Both the position numbers and the translations under genes were made by a program. Source: Sphingobium sp. KCTC 72723 (GTDB lineage: Bacteria; Pseudomonadota; Alphaproteobacteria; Sphingomonadales; Sphingomonadaceae). Taken from it: a DNA stretch of 64,000 nucleotides. The notes beneath the pieces were generated by a model, which was not told the origin of the DNA, ran no database searches, and saw only the letters and a list, made by a program, of their open reading frames with translations. This document shows, piece after piece, positions 8,269 to 15,817 of the stretch (the first letter of the stretch is position 1; each line of letters begins with the position of its first letter). The DNA is taken from positions 806,001 to 870,000 of the forward strand of contig NZ_CP060388.1 of assembly GCF_014280435.1 (NCBI RefSeq). Direction: 5' to 3'.

Positions 8269-8684
8269 TGCTGGCCAAAGATATTGAAGACCTGAACCAA
8301 CATGCAATCGACGGCTTTTCGGTGTCTGCGCCGAACCTCGCTGTCTACATTGGTGATGAAGATGGGGAACCCGATGAAAGCCGTATTTGGGCGCGCTTTG
8401 TCATCAACCCATCGGACAACAGCCTAGCCACAATCGGGAACGGAAAGGTCTATAATCAGCTTGGAATTGCGACACTGCAAATCATGCAGCCAAAGAACCT
8501 GCCGGTAGCTGAGACTGACCTAGGTGCATGGGACATCGCCGACATTGCGATGCATATCTTCCGTGATTTTAGAGGCTCTGAACAACAGATTGAAATCTAT
8601 CGCTGTACGCCGCAGCGCATCCCCAACGGCAGCTACCTCCAAATCAATCTGCTCATTTACTACCGCAGCAAGCATCGCACATAA
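8265..8684 (+). CDS. putative tail terminator protein
   Basis: 139 aa (or 138 from the second ATG at 8268), overlapping the previous stop. Size, position just before the tail tube gene and mixed alpha/beta composition (IGDEDGEPDESRIWARFVI... then a C-terminal beta strand LQINLLIYYR) fit a gpU-like tail terminator, which caps the tube and stops its growth. No definitive motif; called mainly by synteny. Confidence 0.5.
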   Translation: MMLAKDIEDLNQHAIDGFSVSAPNLAVYIGDEDGEPDESRIWARFVINPSDNSLATIGNGKVYNQLGIATLQIMQPKNLPVAETDLGAWDIADIAMHIFRDFRGSEQQIEIYRCTPQRIPNGSYLQINLLIYYRSKHRT

Positions 8685-8701
8685 GACGCGCTCAAACCGC
8701 T

Positions 8702-8778
8702 CATTCTGCATCCCTTCAATAAATATCGGTGAGGCCATTGCAGCCTCCTGAAACTATTATTTGGAGAGATGCAGAATG
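8702..8778 (+). promoter_or_regulatory. TAAATA in loop of 11-bp start-sequestering repeat
   Basis: CATTCTGCATC (8702-8712) is a perfect complement of GATGCAGAATG (8768-8778), whose last three bases are the start codon of the tail tube gene; GGAG (8763-8766) adjoins the stem. TAAATA at 8720-8725 lies in the loop. Read-through RNA could pair and hide the start; RNA begun at the motif would lack the left arm. This is the longest of five such repeats. Confidence 0.6.
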
Positions 8779-9687
8779 GCATTTATTAGTTCTACCGATG
8801 TAAAAGTCACGCTAATTCCCGAAACCGTCTTCGGTGCGCTGCCAACCACTGGAAACCGCTACGAACTGCCACGCAAAGCCGGTGACAGTCTGCTGGTAAA
8901 GGATGGTGGAGAAGTCGTTTCTGACACTATCAAGCCGGGTCGCAATGCCAATGGTTCGCGCAGGGGCAACCAGTCAGTCAGCGGTTCGATTGAACTCAAC
9001 GCTATCACTGCTGGCGTGACCGACATGCTCATGGAAAGCGCAGTAAGCGGCAAATATGTGGCCAACGTGCTGAAAGCCGGAACCACCGATAGCAGCTTTA
9101 CCTATATCGCGGAACTCGCAACTGACCTGTTCAAGGTCAACACTGGCTGCATGGCGACCAACTTCGTTCTTTCGGCAGAAGCTGCTGGTGCAGTAACCTA
9201 TTCCTTTGACATCATGGGTGCCAAGCAGGACGAGGCCGCAGCAATCGCTGGCACATTCACGACCACCAATGTTCCTGATACCGCTTATGAGTATATTGGT
9301 TCAGAGGTACTGAACGTCACTGTCGCGGGTGCAACCAACCTCAATTTCACCAGTCTGAGCCTGAACGTCGAACAGGCCCGCAATGCGCGTAATACATTGA
9401 GTGCGGATTATGCAAAGGGACTAGCAGCGTCTGGCGTTCGAAACGCAACGCTAGAACTGACCTTCTACCGTGAAACGGGTGTGGATTATAACGCACTGCT
9501 GAACGGCACCAAGCAGACCGTTTCATTCGATGTTGGTACTGCTGGCTATGGCCGCAAGTTCACGATCTATGGTCAGGCGTCCACCCCGTCCGATGTCACA
9601 GAAGATGACATGATGATCACGGTCACGATCACTGGCGCATATAACAGCACAGAAGGCATTGCTCTAAAAATCGAGAAGCTGCCATAA
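8776..9687 (+). CDS. phage tail tube protein
   Basis: 303 aa from the ATG at 8776 with GGAGAG at 8763-8768; a TTG at 8761 in frame is less likely. The sequence has the pattern of siphophage major tail proteins: a VKVTLIPETVFG strand, ELPRKAGDSL, then GRNANGSRRGNQSVSGSIEL and repeated beta strands, ending in an Ig-like beta segment. It lies between terminator and chaperone genes. Hexameric rings of this protein would build the tail tube. Confidence 0.8.
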   Translation: MAFISSTDVKVTLIPETVFGALPTTGNRYELPRKAGDSLLVKDGGEVVSDTIKPGRNANGSRRGNQSVSGSIELNAITAGVTDMLMESAVSGKYVANVLKAGTTDSSFTYIAELATDLFKVNTGCMATNFVLSAEAAGAVTYSFDIMGAKQDEAAAIAGTFTTTNVPDTAYEYIGSEVLNVTVAGATNLNFTSLSLNVEQARNARNTLSADYAKGLAASGVRNATLELTFYRETGVDYNALLNGTKQTVSFDVGTAGYGRKFTIYGQASTPSDVTEDDMMITVTITGAYNSTEGIALKIEKLP

Positions 9688-9713
9688 ACTAGCTCTGTTC
9701 TCCGTCATCAACG

Positions 9714-9754
9714 TCATCACTGAGCGGACCCCAAAAAGGTCCGCTCAGTGATGA
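9714..9754. terminator. 17-bp hairpin after tail tube gene
   Basis: Bases 9714-9730 pair perfectly with 9738-9754 around the loop CCAAAAA. It is the strongest stem in the prophage part, placed after the abundant tail tube gene and immediately before TAAATA at 9756. Its loop matches most of the loop at 6128-6134. There is no T-run, so termination may need a factor, or the stem may stabilise the mRNA 3' end. Confidence 0.6.
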
Positions 9755-9755
9755 A

Positions 9756-9761
9756 TAAATA
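9756..9761 (+). promoter_or_regulatory. TAAATA motif before tail chaperone gene
   Basis: GAATAAATAG directly follows the 17-bp hairpin and lies 32 nt before the ATG at 9794 (Shine-Dalgarno AAGGAG). An imperfect pairing of TGTTCTCC upstream with the GGAGACAACA region is possible but has a 2-nt bulge. Confidence 0.5.
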
Positions 9762-9793
9762 GTCGCGATGATGATTTCCAAGGAGACAACATA

Positions 9794-10240
9794 ATGACTA
9801 AATTCGTTACCCCAACTCGTTACGATCAGGCTCTGGCTGATCAGGGCATCTCGATTGCTGTTGACGAGAACGGCACATATTACGGCACCTTTGATGTCAA
9901 GTGCTACGATCCCTACAGCCCATTCTTCAAGGTCGCCAAGGAACGCTATAATCGTAACCAGAAAGCAGAAATCAAGCTGCTAAAGGACGAACAGGAAAAG
10001 GCTATCCATCAGTTCGTTCATATCGCGATGACGGGTTGGAAGGACATCAAGAGCGAAGATGGTGACGTGCCGTTCACGAAGGACGATGCTTTCCAGTTCC
10101 TCACACAGACCGATATCGGCCTATTCGTATTCGGCGAACTGTTCGCACAGGCCACTGACACGAAGAACTTCAAGGCTGTGGATGATGAGGATGGCGAAGT
10201 CGATCCAGTGGTTGACGCGCAGAGCACCAAAAAAAACTAA
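9794..10240 (+). CDS. tail assembly chaperone (gpG-like)
   Basis: 148 aa with AAGGAGAC upstream. It holds the slot between tail tube and tape measure and ends at a slippery run, as in lambda G. The C-terminus is acidic (DEDGEVDPV) then STKKN. It would coat or fold the tape measure protein during tail assembly and is absent from the virion. Most ribosomes should terminate at 10238-10240; a fraction shifts -1 into the next frame. Confidence 0.75.
   Translation: MTKFVTPTRYDQALADQGISIAVDENGTYYGTFDVKCYDPYSPFFKVAKERYNRNQKAEIKLLKDEQEKAIHQFVHIAMTGWKDIKSEDGDVPFTKDDAFQFLTQTDIGLFVFGELFAQATDTKNFKAVDDEDGEVDPVVDAQSTKKN
10229..10237 (+). promoter_or_regulatory. -1 ribosomal frameshift site (A AAA AAC)
   Basis: Eight A residues (10229-10236) followed by C, read in the zero frame as AAA AAA AAC TAA. 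The heptamer A AAA AAC (10231-10237) is a classic -1 slippery sequence. After a -1 shift, reading continues CTA AGT GAA with no stop until 10588-10590, joining the chaperone to the downstream frame. Known for the G/GT proteins of lambda-like tails; the sequence here fits exactly. Confidence 0.75.
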
Positions 10241-10590
10241 GTGAATATCTCAAATGGTATCTAAGGGGCGGTTCGCAATTGCTAGTCGATTGCGCCGCCC
10301 AACCTACCAATGCAGCTCTTCAAATGCATCTGGCGGCTGCACCTGAGATGCCCAGTTCGTTCTATTGGGATGCCTATTGCGAACTGGAAACCGAACGTTG
10401 CGTCGGCATGGGCAAGGGACCGATCCCAGTCAGCAAAATCCGAGAATATGCGCGCAATCCCGAATTGCGCCTCACACTTCGCGAACAGCAAGCCTTCATA
10501 ATTGTCATCCGCGAAATGGATATCACGGGGCTTAACGTTGAAGCCGACAAAGCAGCATCGCGGATGAAGGGAACGCAGAAGTCTCGGTAA
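10237..10590 (+). CDS. frameshift extension of tail chaperone (gpT-like)
   Basis: 117 codons reachable by -1 frameshifting at 10231-10237, giving a fusion of about 264 aa. The frame begins LSEYLKWYLRGG and is helical, like T domains that contact the tube protein. There is no ATG with a Shine-Dalgarno site at its head; the only internal start candidates are TTG 10279 or later Met codons, so expression as a fusion is more likely. The TAA stop at 10588 overlaps the next TAAATA motif. Confidence 0.65.
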   Translation, partial: LSEYLKWYLRGGSQLLVDCAAQPTNAALQMHLAAAPEMPSSFYWDAYCELETERCVGMGKGPIPVSKIREYARNPELRLTLREQQAFIIVIREMDITGLNVEADKAASRMKGTQKSR

Positions 10591-10609
10591 ATAATAGATG
10601 TCCGAGACT
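10580..10609 (+). promoter_or_regulatory. TAAATA and start codon in loop of 8-bp repeat
   Basis: AGTCTCGG (10580-10587) pairs perfectly with CCGAGACT (10602-10609). The 14-nt loop contains TAAATA (10588-10593) and the ATG of the tape measure gene (10598-10600), spaced 4 nt apart with no Shine-Dalgarno site. In RNA coming from upstream the start codon would sit in a hairpin loop; RNA starting at the motif would lose the left arm and be leaderless or nearly so. Confidence 0.55.
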
Positions 10610-13600
10610 GCTAGAACCATCCGCGTAACCATTGACAGTTCTGGCGCACAGGCCGGAGCAAAGCGCGTCAATGCGTCCCTTCAATCCATAGGTAATCAGG
10701 CATCAGCCTCTAGCAAACAGGCTCGCATGATGTCCGACGCTACGAACGGCGTCGGGTCTGCGGCCTCTGCTGCTGCGAGTAAGGGCAAGAGCTTTACGAC
10801 ATTTCTGGAAGGTGTGTCGGTCAAGGGCAAGGGTCTCAAAGGCATATTGGAAGAGACTAGCGGCTCAATGGGCCGACTGGGCGCTGCTGCGAATGATGGG
10901 GCAGGTAAACTCGGCATATTCGCCCGCGCTGGTCAGGCCATCATGTCGATGGGCCTCCCCGGCATACTTGCAGGAATTACGTTAGGCTTCCTCGCGCTCG
11001 GCGCGGCTGGCATCAGCGCGGCTGCTCAGGTCGAAAAGAGCAAGGCGAACCTGCTTACCATGGTCAAAAGCACCACGGCGATGAACGCCGCTTGGGCTGG
11101 CCTAGTCGAATTCGCCAACAAGACGCCATTCTCCCTCGATCAATCGGTTGAAGGCTTCACCAAGCTGCGCGCTCTGGGTCTGGCCACGTCCGCCGATATT
11201 ATGATGTCCTATGGCAATACGGCGGCGGCGATGGGCAAAAACATGTCCCAGATGATCGAAGCCGTTGCGGATGCGACCACGGGCGAGTTTGAACGCCTCA
11301 AAGAATTTGGCATCAAGGCGAGCCAGCAGGGCGATAAGGTCAGCTTTACATTCCAAGGCGTGACCAAGACGGTCGGTAAAAACAGCAAGGAAATTCAGGA
11401 TTACCTCGTCGGGATCGGCAAGGTCAATTTCGGTGGTGCCATGGCACGCCAAATGGACACGCTGAACGGCGCGTTCGCAAATCTGGAAGACAAGTTCTTC
11501 CTGTTCATGGCCAGCATGGGCGACGGCATGTTCGGCGCAACCGTCAAGGATATGGTCAATACGCTGGCCGAAGGCATTGGTGCGATGACGCCAATGTTCT
11601 CCGGTCTTATGGATATTTTCGGCGGCCTGCTTCAGGGCGTATGGGAAATAATCAAGGGCGTGGGCAATCTGTTCACTGTCCAGTTCGGCGGCGCGGCTGG
11701 CGCAACGGCGATGATGTCCAACCTAGCCGTTGCTGCCTCCTATGTCGGCACCGTGTTTTCCGTAATTGGCAAAATCATCGGCGCGGTGTTCAGCTTCATC
11801 GGTCAGGCCGCTGGAATGGTCGTCAATGGCATCCAGTGGGCATTCGCTTCCCTGTTCGATTGGCTCACCCCATCATTTGGTGACACCGGGCAGTCGGCTG
11901 GCGAGAGTTTGGTCGGCATCCTGCGCGCTGCTGAATTCGTAGCGAACCAGCTTCCAAACATTTTCAAAGTCGCCCTGGCGGAAATAAAGGCCGCTTTCAT
12001 GCAAACGGGCGCGGCGCTCGCGAAGGCACTGATCGGCGACTTCTCCGGGTTCGGTAAGATCGACCTCTCCTTTAGCCGTACCAAGAAGGTCGGCGGCGCT
12101 GTCTGGGAAGGCGCAAAAAAGACCTACGGCGACAAGAAGGCGAACCGCGCATGGATTGATCAGGCCGCTGGCGTCGGCACCAAGGGTGATATCTCGTTCG
12201 ACGCGCTTGGTGACGGGAAAAAGACCGCTGGTAAGGACAAGGCCGGTGCAGCCGACAAGTCCGCCGCCAACAAGGCCAAGCAGCAGGAGGATTTCTGGAA
12301 GGGTCTAGAGCAGGAACTGGCCCTTTCGAAGCTGAACACTCAGGAACGTGAAAAGCAGGCGAAGGTCTTTGAATATCAGAAGATCGTCGGACGTGACATT
12401 ACGGCAGATGAAGCCACACGGCTCGCAACCCTCATGGAGCAGACCCGCGTTGCGAAGTTCGCCACTGAGGCGCTTGAAGCGCATAACAAGAAGCAAATCG
12501 ATTTCGCAAATCAGGAGGCTCTTCTTAAAATGCGTCAGAGCGGCGCATCGAGTGACCAGCTTGAAATCGAGAAGTCCGTATTGGACGCTCGTGCAGACGC
12601 ACTGACAAAGGGTCTTACTCAGGCCGATCTACAGGGCGATATCTTCCGACAGGCAGAAGCAACGCTCCGTAGCGATCTTGCTCGCGAACAGGCCATCAAG
12701 AACCAGAACAAAGCGCTGGACGATCAAGCAGCGAAAACCAAGGCGATCATGGAAGCCGGTTCCACGTTCGGTAAGGCCGCACTGGCCACGCATGGCACGA
12801 TTGGCCAACGTCGCGGTCTAGCTCAAACGGCATATGATGAGAGAGTGTCCGGCCTGAATGCGGCGCTCAATAGTAAAGACAAGGACGTAAAGATCAGCGC
12901 GGCTGAGTTTGCGGCTGGCGTGAAAAAGGCCGGTGAAGAATTCCACGAGACCATGGCTGAGATTGGCGATGAGTTCTCCGCCAAGATGCGTGATGTGGGC
13001 GACCTTCTTAGCGATATTGGATCGCGGGTCGGTGGCAAACTGGGCAGCTTTATCGACAGCATTGGCAGCGCGGCCAACAGCATCAGCAATTTCAAGACAG
13101 CCCAGACAGATATTGGGAGCAAGTTCGACAAGGTATTCGGGACCACGAACAGTCCGTTCCTAAAGGGAATGGGTAAAGCAGTCGGTGGCGCGGTCGCTGG
13201 CGCTGAAATGGGCAAAGCAATCAATTCCGCGTTGGCACCAATCGGTAAAGCGCTGGGCTTCAAGACAAGCAAAACTGGCGCGCAGATCGGCGGCGCACTC
13301 GGTAGCTTTGGCGGTCCCATTGGTTCTGCGGTCGGCTCTATTGTGGGGAGCATCGCTGGCGGTTTGTTGAAGAAAACCAGATATGGCACGGCGGCTATCG
13401 GTCAAATGGCGGGCGGTGAACTTGGTGTGAGCAGCCTGACGGGCAACAGCACGTCAAGGAAGGACGGCAGCAACAGTGCAGCAGGGTCGGTCATCAGCGG
13501 CCTACAGAGCATCGCAGCAGAACTGGGCGCTACGCTCACGGGTTCCCCTTCGGTGTCAATCGGCATGTATAAGAAGGACTGGCGCGTATCCGACACAGGA

Positions 13601-14425
13601 CGCACAGGGAAGCTCAAGGGCAAGTATTCGGATGTCACAGACTTTGGCGACGACGCCGAAGCTGCGGTCGCATACGCAATTCAGGTTGCTCTGAAAGACG
13701 GCATCTTAACCGGCATCAGTGAATTCTCAAAGCGCGTAATCAGTGCCAACGGTGACGAGCAGGCGCTAACATTGGCTAAGAATTATGAGAACATCCTCAA
13801 GAGCCTTTCCAACTTCCATAATCCGATCAAAGGTGCAGTTGAGGAAGCCACTAAAGACCTAAACACCCTCGCGGAGCAGATGAAAAAAGCCGGTGCGACA
13901 TCGGCTGAACTGGGCAGTCTGGAAGAGTATCGCAGCTTAAAGCTCAAGGAAATTCTTGATGACCAGTTGTCCGGTCTCACCGAGACTATGAAGCAGTTGA
14001 ATGGTAGCGCGAGTGGTAAGACCCCATTTGCGTTGCTACAGGAAGACCTCAAGGGACTGGATAAATTCAGAGCGACAATTGCAAGCGGCGGCACCGTCAA
14101 CAGCGACGAGTTTAACAGCCTTGTCCAGACAGTGATGGGCGAACTGGGCGATGTCTATGGCACAAACACCAAGCAGTATCAGGATGCCTTTACAGATTTG
14201 AAGGCGTTGACAGAAGCTGCGATGGGTAATGCCACCAGCGAGTTTAACAAGGCATCCGGCGCGGAAGCGACCACTGCCGCTGTCGAGACGCAGACGGAGC
14301 AAGTTACGACCGCAATTAACACGTCGAATGACCTTCTGACCATCATCGCTAACGCGGTGACTAATGGGAAGATGATCGGCGCAGCCATTACCGGACAAAA
14401 CGGCGTCCTGCTTAACGCGAACTGA
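10598..14425 (+). CDS. phage tail tape measure protein
   Basis: 1,275 aa. The N-terminal 150 residues contain TIDSSGAQAGAKRVNASLQS-type repeats and a hydrophobic segment (about residues 108-150, Gly/Ala/Leu rich), followed by the tape-measure region with KANLLTMVKST and FANKTPFSLDQSVEGF (about 145-190). Long helical and Gln/Lys/Ala coiled-coil stretches fill 560-860, and Gly/Ala-rich membrane-like segments occur near 870-930. It sets tail length and is expected to be ejected into the cell envelope. The start has no Shine-Dalgarno site and follows TAAATA by 4 nt. Confidence 0.9.
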   Translation: MSETARTIRVTIDSSGAQAGAKRVNASLQSIGNQASASSKQARMMSDATNGVGSAASAAASKGKSFTTFLEGVSVKGKGLKGILEETSGSMGRLGAAANDGAGKLGIFARAGQAIMSMGLPGILAGITLGFLALGAAGISAAAQVEKSKANLLTMVKSTTAMNAAWAGLVEFANKTPFSLDQSVEGFTKLRALGLATSADIMMSYGNTAAAMGKNMSQMIEAVADATTGEFERLKEFGIKASQQGDKVSFTFQGVTKTVGKNSKEIQDYLVGIGKVNFGGAMARQMDTLNGAFANLEDKFFLFMASMGDGMFGATVKDMVNTLAEGIGAMTPMFSGLMDIFGGLLQGVWEIIKGVGNLFTVQFGGAAGATAMMSNLAVAASYVGTVFSVIGKIIGAVFSFIGQAAGMVVNGIQWAFASLFDWLTPSFGDTGQSAGESLVGILRAAEFVANQLPNIFKVALAEIKAAFMQTGAALAKALIGDFSGFGKIDLSFSRTKKVGGAVWEGAKKTYGDKKANRAWIDQAAGVGTKGDISFDALGDGKKTAGKDKAGAADKSAANKAKQQEDFWKGLEQELALSKLNTQEREKQAKVFEYQKIVGRDITADEATRLATLMEQTRVAKFATEALEAHNKKQIDFANQEALLKMRQSGASSDQLEIEKSVLDARADALTKGLTQADLQGDIFRQAEATLRSDLAREQAIKNQNKALDDQAAKTKAIMEAGSTFGKAALATHGTIGQRRGLAQTAYDERVSGLNAALNSKDKDVKISAAEFAAGVKKAGEEFHETMAEIGDEFSAKMRDVGDLLSDIGSRVGGKLGSFIDSIGSAANSISNFKTAQTDIGSKFDKVFGTTNSPFLKGMGKAVGGAVAGAEMGKAINSALAPIGKALGFKTSKTGAQIGGALGSFGGPIGSAVGSIVGSIAGGLLKKTRYGTAAIGQMAGGELGVSSLTGNSTSRKDGSNSAAGSVISGLQSIAAELGATLTGSPSVSIGMYKKDWRVSDTGRTGKLKGKYSDVTDFGDDAEAAVAYAIQVALKDGILTGISEFSKRVISANGDEQALTLAKNYENILKSLSNFHNPIKGAVEEATKDLNTLAEQMKKAGATSAELGSLEEYRSLKLKEILDDQLSGLTETMKQLNGSASGKTPFALLQEDLKGLDKFRATIASGGTVNSDEFNSLVQTVMGELGDVYGTNTKQYQDAFTDLKALTEAAMGNATSEFNKASGAEATTAAVETQTEQVTTAINTSNDLLTIIANAVTNGKMIGAAITGQNGVLLNAN

Positions 14426-14447
14426 CGTAAATAACATATAAGCAGGA
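14406..14447 (+). promoter_or_regulatory. TAAATA in loop of 8-bp SD-sequestering repeat
   Basis: TCCTGCTT (14406-14413), inside the end of the tape measure gene, pairs perfectly with AAGCAGGA (14440-14447), which contains the Shine-Dalgarno core AGGA of the next gene (ATG 14452). TAAATA is at 14428-14433 in the loop. Transcripts from upstream would bury the ribosome-binding site; transcripts from the motif would not contain the left arm. Confidence 0.6.
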
Positions 14448-14451
14448 GAGC

Positions 14452-14808
14452 ATGATGCCAGTCACCAACACCGATCGAGCGTTGTTCGTTCTACATGAAT
14501 ATCGAAGAGCAATTGCAACTAACCCCGGCGTCCTTGCGCTCAATGATGGTGCGGGTCAGATCACCATTGATACTTCACTCAATGAGGCAGCAGCCGAAGC
14601 GCTTGCGGATAAGATACTAGCAGAGAATGAGCATCCTCGACTCTTTCAACATCATATTGAGGGTTTGCTCTGGCTGGACTTCTTCACAGGTGGTCCACCC
14701 CAATGGCAGGTAGTTGCAGAGCATGATACAGTGAATGAACCCATGAAAGGCATCAGCACGTCCATCGACTTCAATGAAGGTATCTCGACCATTGAGGTGA
14801 GAGGATAA
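14452..14808 (+). CDS. hypothetical distal tail protein, 118 aa
   Basis: 118 aa, directly after the tape measure gene and overlapping the next start by one base. Family not recognised. It has an alpha/beta composition, and its C-terminus ends in beta-strand-like sequence (STSIDFNEGISTIEVRG). In siphophages this slot is held by small tail-tip proteins, which is the best guess. Confidence 0.55.
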   Translation: MMPVTNTDRALFVLHEYRRAIATNPGVLALNDGAGQITIDTSLNEAAAEALADKILAENEHPRLFQHHIEGLLWLDFFTGGPPQWQVVAEHDTVNEPMKGISTSIDFNEGISTIEVRG

Positions 14809-15557
14809 TGATCGACAAAGGCACAGTTTTCGTCCTGCCAAAGAGCGTGTCTATCACGCCCAGCAGCACCGCCGCCGCTACGAGCGCGTCTAACATGCTG
14901 CACGATGAGAAAGCCCTTGTATGGCGCTCCACGGGGCTGACAGGCACATATCTTATGCTGGCACAAACCGGCGCGTGGGACACGATAGCGCTGGTGGGAA
15001 CGAACTTGCGCGCAACCGATACAATCCGCATTCGCACTGCCAATGACACCACGACGGTCACGACCGCACCTGCAATCGATCAGACTATTCCGGCCTATTC
15101 AGGTGTAGCGAAGGCAACTGGCGGTATGGTGGTGTTTCGACTGGCCAATCCAGTTACCCACACAATTATCCACATTGAAATAACATCACCGGGCAACCCA
15201 GCGGGCTATGTTCAGATCAGCAATCTAGTGCTTGGCACGGCAGTCGAATGGGATGGCATCGACGTAGGTGCCGAAGTCTCATATGAAAATCAGGGTAGCA
15301 GCTACCTGCGCAAATTCTCCACGAAGCCGACTTGGAAAATCAATCTGTCTGGCATGGATACCACGTCATATTATGATGTCTGGGAGGACTTCTGCCTAGC
15401 TGCCAGTGATCGGCGCGGCTTCCTCTTCATCCCGATCTACAATGATCCACACATGCAGAAGCGCAGCGCGTTCGTGTCAATGGTCGGCACGTCTAAAATG
15501 ACATTCATCACTGGTGACATCTACACCTTAGAACTGACCGTCACGACAATCCAGTGA
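14808..15557 (+). CDS. putative distal tail protein
   Basis: 249 aa, beta-rich, with a jelly-roll-like pattern of alternating strands (residues 45-160, GTYLMLAQTGAWDTIALVGT onward) and a C-terminal region (YYDVWEDFCLAASDRRGFLFIPI) reminiscent of Dit/minor tail proteins that attach the fibre hub to the tube. It overlaps the preceding gene, and its 3' end overlaps the minus-strand gene ending at 15541. The functional call is by position and fold impression. Confidence 0.5.
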   Translation: MIDKGTVFVLPKSVSITPSSTAAATSASNMLHDEKALVWRSTGLTGTYLMLAQTGAWDTIALVGTNLRATDTIRIRTANDTTTVTTAPAIDQTIPAYSGVAKATGGMVVFRLANPVTHTIIHIEITSPGNPAGYVQISNLVLGTAVEWDGIDVGAEVSYENQGSSYLRKFSTKPTWKINLSGMDTTSYYDVWEDFCLAASDRRGFLFIPIYNDPHMQKRSAFVSMVGTSKMTFITGDIYTLELTVTTIQ

Positions 15558-15768
15558 CAATCAACGCGATCATTATCACCAAAAGGATCGTTGGCCACAG
15601 ATAACGATCTGCTAGGGTCTCTTTGTTCCGCAAAACTGCCGCGATCATAACTGGTATAGCCCATACGATAATTGCATTTACAATCATCGCTTCTGGGCCA
15701 CTCGACACAAACACTACACAAAGAATGGCCACTAGAAAGCTACTGATAGCAAATGTAGCGAAATTCAC
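15541..15768 (-). CDS. small membrane protein on opposite strand
   Basis: 75 aa starting at GTG 15768 with a good GGGAGGT Shine-Dalgarno site. Three hydrophobic segments (about residues 3-24, 28-46 and 55-74) make it an inner-membrane protein. It lies antisense between two late tail genes and overlaps the end of the upstream one by 17 bp. Such inserted, oppositely oriented genes are often lysogeny-expressed accessory genes (morons), for example superinfection exclusion proteins; that role is a guess. Confidence 0.6.
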   Translation of the reverse strand: MNFATFAISSFLVAILCVVFVSSGPEAMIVNAIIVWAIPVMIAAVLRNKETLADRYLWPTILLVIMIALIVTGLS

Positions 15769-15807
15769 GAGCCGACCTCCCTGATATTAGCTCGGTGCCT
15801 ATCACGG

Positions 15808-15813
15808 TAAATA
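15808..15813 (+). promoter_or_regulatory. TAAATA motif before tail tip operon
   Basis: ACGGTAAATA ends 4 nt before the ATG at 15818, with no separate Shine-Dalgarno site. CCTATC (15798-15803) can pair with GATGGG (15817-15822) over the start codon, 6 bp including one G-U; this is weaker than the other repeats. The motif would serve the overlapping genes 15818-23649. Confidence 0.5.
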
Positions 15814-15817
15814 TGGG

